Source of the DNA: an uncultured Pseudodesulfovibrio sp.
Lineage (GTDB): Bacteria; Desulfobacterota; Desulfovibrionia; Desulfovibrionales; Desulfovibrionaceae
Direction of reading: 5' to 3'
Assembly (NCBI GenBank): GCA_947259235.1
Contig: CAMYLL010000154.1
Span: forward strand, 1-6,686
Length of the DNA: 6,686 bases
The position numbers and the translations under genes are program-made. Of the stretch, positions 5,027 through 6,686 are shown in pieces (within the stretch, counting starts at the first letter, position 1; each line of letters starts with the position of its first letter). Below the pieces are notes generated by a model that did not search any database, was not told the origin of the DNA, and saw nothing but the letters and a program-made list of their open reading frames with translations.

Positions 5027-6373
5027 ATGAACAAAGAGAGTAACAGCCTGATGAAAAAAGAAGGAGGCAAGGGTTTCCCCCTCGCCCTGACAGCGGTCAT
5101 CATTCTCCTCGCCCTTGCCGCAGGAGGATTTCTCCTCTTGAAGGATACCGCTCCGCCGGTCATAGCCATTAGCCCAGACACCCCCCGGTTGGGACAGGCC
5201 GCACAGGTAACCGTCTCGGCGGAAGACCAGGGCAGCGGCCTGAAAACCCTTGACGTGGCCGTCACCCAGAACGGCAAACGGACAGAGCTGGTATCCAAGA
5301 CCTTTTCCAGCGGGTCCATGCAGACCGAGGAAATCATCGACCTCGCCAAGGGCCAGATCGCCGAAGGCGAGTTCACAATCTCGGTCACCGCCCGCGACGC
5401 ATCACTCTATCCCTTTGGCGCGGCCGGCCTGTCCTCGGCCGAAAAGACCTACACCTTCGACGCCACTCCGCCGCGCATCTTCGTCCAGTCCCATACCAAC
5501 AACCTGAACCAGGGCGGCAGCGGGCTGATGGTCTACACCCTCTCCGAGGTGGCCGAGCAGACCGGCATCCGCGTGGGCGAGCGGTTCTTCCCCGCCTATC
5601 TCCAGCCCGGCAACGACATGCGCTACTACTGCATGTTCGCCATCCCCTGGGATACCCCGCCCTCCGAGTTCAAGCCGTTCATCGAGGCATCCGACGCAGC
5701 GGGCAACAGCGCCAAGCGGTCGTTCAACTACCACGCCAACGCCCGCCCGTTCCGCAAGGACCGCATCACCCTCTCGGACTCGTTCATGGAAAAGACCATC
5801 CCCGAGTTCCAGGGGCTCGTCCCGGCCAAGGGCTCGTACCTCGACCAGTACCTCTACATAAACAACGACATCCGCAAGCAGAACCGGGCCAAGCTCCTGG
5901 AGTTCGGCAGACAGACGTCGCCGGTCATGCTCTGGAGCGGCACATTCTCACGGCTGCCCAACGCCGCCAACAGGGCCCGCTTCGCCGACAATCGCGACTA
6001 TATGTACCAGGGCAGGCAGGTGGACAACCAGACCCATCTCGGGCTGGACCTGGCCAGCATCAAGCACGCCCCGGTCCCGGCAGGCAACAACGGAACCATC
6101 GTCTATGCCGATTTCCTGGGCATCTACGGCAACGTGGTGATCATCGACCACGGCCTGGGGCTGCAAACCATTTACGCCCATCTCAGCTCCATGGCCGTCA
6201 CCGCCGGACAGGGCGTGACCAAGGACGAGATCATCGGCCACACCGGCACCACCGGCCTGGCGGGCGGCGATCACCTCCACTACGGCGTCGCCGTGGCAGG
6301 CATCCCGGTCCAGCCCATCGAATGGTGGGACGCCACCTGGATCAAGAACAACATTACGTCAAAATTGGAATAG
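5027..6373 (+). CDS. Membrane-anchored M23 (LytM-type) metallopeptidase
   Basis: M23 peptidases are zinc endopeptidases that cut peptidoglycan cross-links; some have lost catalysis and act as activators. This 448-residue protein has a short basic cytoplasmic tail (1-16), one membrane helix or uncleaved signal anchor (about 17-38), then a periplasmic part. Two beta-rich segments each open with a D-[TA]-x-P-P motif (D40 and D145) and carry Ig-like features such as S-A-E-D-Q-G-S-G and E-A-S-D-A-A-G-N. After a helical linker (about 240-300) comes the M23 domain with every zinc and catalytic residue: H337 and D341 in H-L-G-L-D, H385 in Y-A-H-L-S, and H416 and H418 in H-L-H-Y-G. It should therefore be active. 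The start is set by AGGA six bases upstream. It has its own terminator, so it is probably a single-gene unit. The substrate bond and division or elongation role cannot be read from sequence. Confidence 0.93.
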   Translation: MNKESNSLMKKEGGKGFPLALTAVIILLALAAGGFLLLKDTAPPVIAISPDTPRLGQAAQVTVSAEDQGSGLKTLDVAVTQNGKRTELVSKTFSSGSMQTEEIIDLAKGQIAEGEFTISVTARDASLYPFGAAGLSSAEKTYTFDATPPRIFVQSHTNNLNQGGSGLMVYTLSEVAEQTGIRVGERFFPAYLQPGNDMRYYCMFAIPWDTPPSEFKPFIEASDAAGNSAKRSFNYHANARPFRKDRITLSDSFMEKTIPEFQGLVPAKGSYLDQYLYINNDIRKQNRAKLLEFGRQTSPVMLWSGTFSRLPNAANRARFADNRDYMYQGRQVDNQTHLGLDLASIKHAPVPAGNNGTIVYADFLGIYGNVVIIDHGLGLQTIYAHLSSMAVTAGQGVTKDEIIGHTGTTGLAGGDHLHYGVAVAGIPVQPIEWWDATWIKNNITSKLE

Positions 6374-6402
6374 CCGAAACGCCAACCGGCAAAGATTAAT
6401 TG

Positions 6403-6429
6403 AAAAGCCCCTCCACGAGGGGCTTTTTT
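6403..6429 (+). terminator. Intrinsic terminator after the M23 peptidase gene
   Basis: GCCCCTC (6407-6413) and GAGGGGC (6417-6423) form a perfect 7-bp stem around CAC, followed by TTTTTT. AAAA before the stem extends the pairing and would give a shorter T tract on the other strand, so it could act in both directions. It starts 30 bases after the stop codon. Confidence 0.93.
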
Positions 6430-6538
6430 CATGGCTCAGCACATTCGTGTTCATCACGGGCATGACTGTCACCCGGCGACAGCAAAAGCATCCGACACTC
6501 TCGGTCGCAGAAGGTTGCAAACTCAGGCTTTCAAGCCC

Positions 6539-6553
6539 TGGGGCGCACGATGC
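6539..6553 (+). promoter_or_regulatory. Weak sigma-54-like element upstream of the right-edge gene
   Basis: TGG at 6539-6541 and TGC at 6551-6553 give the GG-N10-GC spacing of -24/-12 promoters. The bases between match only partly. Such spacing arises by chance in GC-rich DNA, and no activator site was recognised. Confidence 0.15.
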
Positions 6554-6573
6554 CCTCCCCCTTCATGAGGAGA

Positions 6574-6634
6574 GGCGGAAAGGATTTCAAGGTCCGATTC
6601 TTGCTTGCGTTTGCTGAAGGAAATCTTTTCCGCC
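6574..6634. repeat. 15-bp inverted repeat in the leader of the right-edge gene
   Basis: GGCGGAAAGGATTTC (6574-6588) and GAAATCTTTTCCGCC (6620-6634) are reverse complements at 14 of 15 positions; the exception is a G-T pair that would be a G-U wobble in RNA. The intervening 31 bases have no strong structure. The right arm ends exactly where AAGGAG (6635-6640), the ribosome binding site of the next gene, begins. No T tract follows, so it is not a standard terminator. It could be an RNA hairpin that controls translation or stability, or a two-site operator. Confidence 0.7.
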
Positions 6635-6645
6635 AAGGAGTGACA

Positions 6646-6686
6646 ATGAGCATGTCCATAAATTCAACAGCCGTGATCACCTCTCC
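6646..6686 (+). CDS. Start of a gene cut off by the right edge, unidentified
   Basis: AAGGAG at 6635-6640, five bases before an ATG, is a strong translation start. Only 13 full codons are present: M-S-M-S-I-N-S-T-A-V-I-T-S. A second in-frame ATG at codon 3 is less well spaced. The N-terminus is polar with no signal peptide in the visible part. The family cannot be identified from this fragment. The structured leader upstream suggests regulated expression. Confidence 0.6.
   Translation, partial: MSMSINSTAVITS

Noticed and set aside
6466..6482. CTGTC/GACAG hairpin right of the M23 terminator
   Set aside because: Five base pairs with a seven-base loop and no T tract; this is expected by chance in such sequence.
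6431..6568. A 45-codon frame starting just after the M23 terminator
   Set aside because: The ATG abuts the terminator T tract and has no ribosome binding site. The composition is histidine, arginine and proline rich without a recognisable pattern.

Overview
The window looks like chromosomal DNA from a GC-rich Gram-negative bacterium. The most likely source is a Desulfovibrionaceae-type sulfate reducer (Desulfovibrio or Pseudodesulfovibrio). That placement is an inference from the protein style and from a remembered gene neighbourhood (pcm, DUF368, Mrp-type ATPase, pgsA, small ORF, septum initiator, TPR); I could not run a search. I see no mobile element, CRISPR array, tRNA or rRNA.

Bases 4243 down to 1 hold seven closely packed genes on the minus strand that read as one operon. 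In transcription order they are: protein-L-isoaspartate O-methyltransferase (pcm); a DUF368 membrane protein of the undecaprenyl-phosphate translocase family; an Mrp/NBP35 Fe-S carrier ATPase; phosphatidylglycerophosphate synthase (pgsA); a 92-residue helical protein of unknown function; an FtsB/DivIC-like septum formation initiator; and a tetratricopeptide-like protein that runs off the left edge. Gaps range from +41 bases to a 17-base overlap. Several members serve the envelope: lipid carrier recycling, phospholipid synthesis and division.

The notable anomaly is an in-frame TAG at codon 27 of the septum initiator gene. It lies exactly between the membrane helix and the coiled coil, and the remaining 80 codons are intact and family-like. 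It is either a sequencing error, a recent nonsense mutation, or a stop that is read through or bypassed. TAG ends three other genes here normally, so a global reassignment is unlikely.

From 4244 to 4418 lies a divergent intergenic region. It holds a GC-rich hairpin followed by a T tract just before pcm, and a candidate extended -10 element for the plus-strand gene. On the plus strand come a stand-alone tandem CBS-domain protein (4419-4847) with a clear terminator, then a membrane-anchored M23 metallopeptidase (5027-6373). The peptidase has two D-x-x-P-P-initiated beta-rich segments, a perfect 13-base palindrome over its likely promoter, and a strong terminator.

From 6430 to 6645 no gene is seen, but a 15-bp inverted repeat sits directly before the ribosome binding site of a gene that begins at 6646 and leaves the window after 13 codons.
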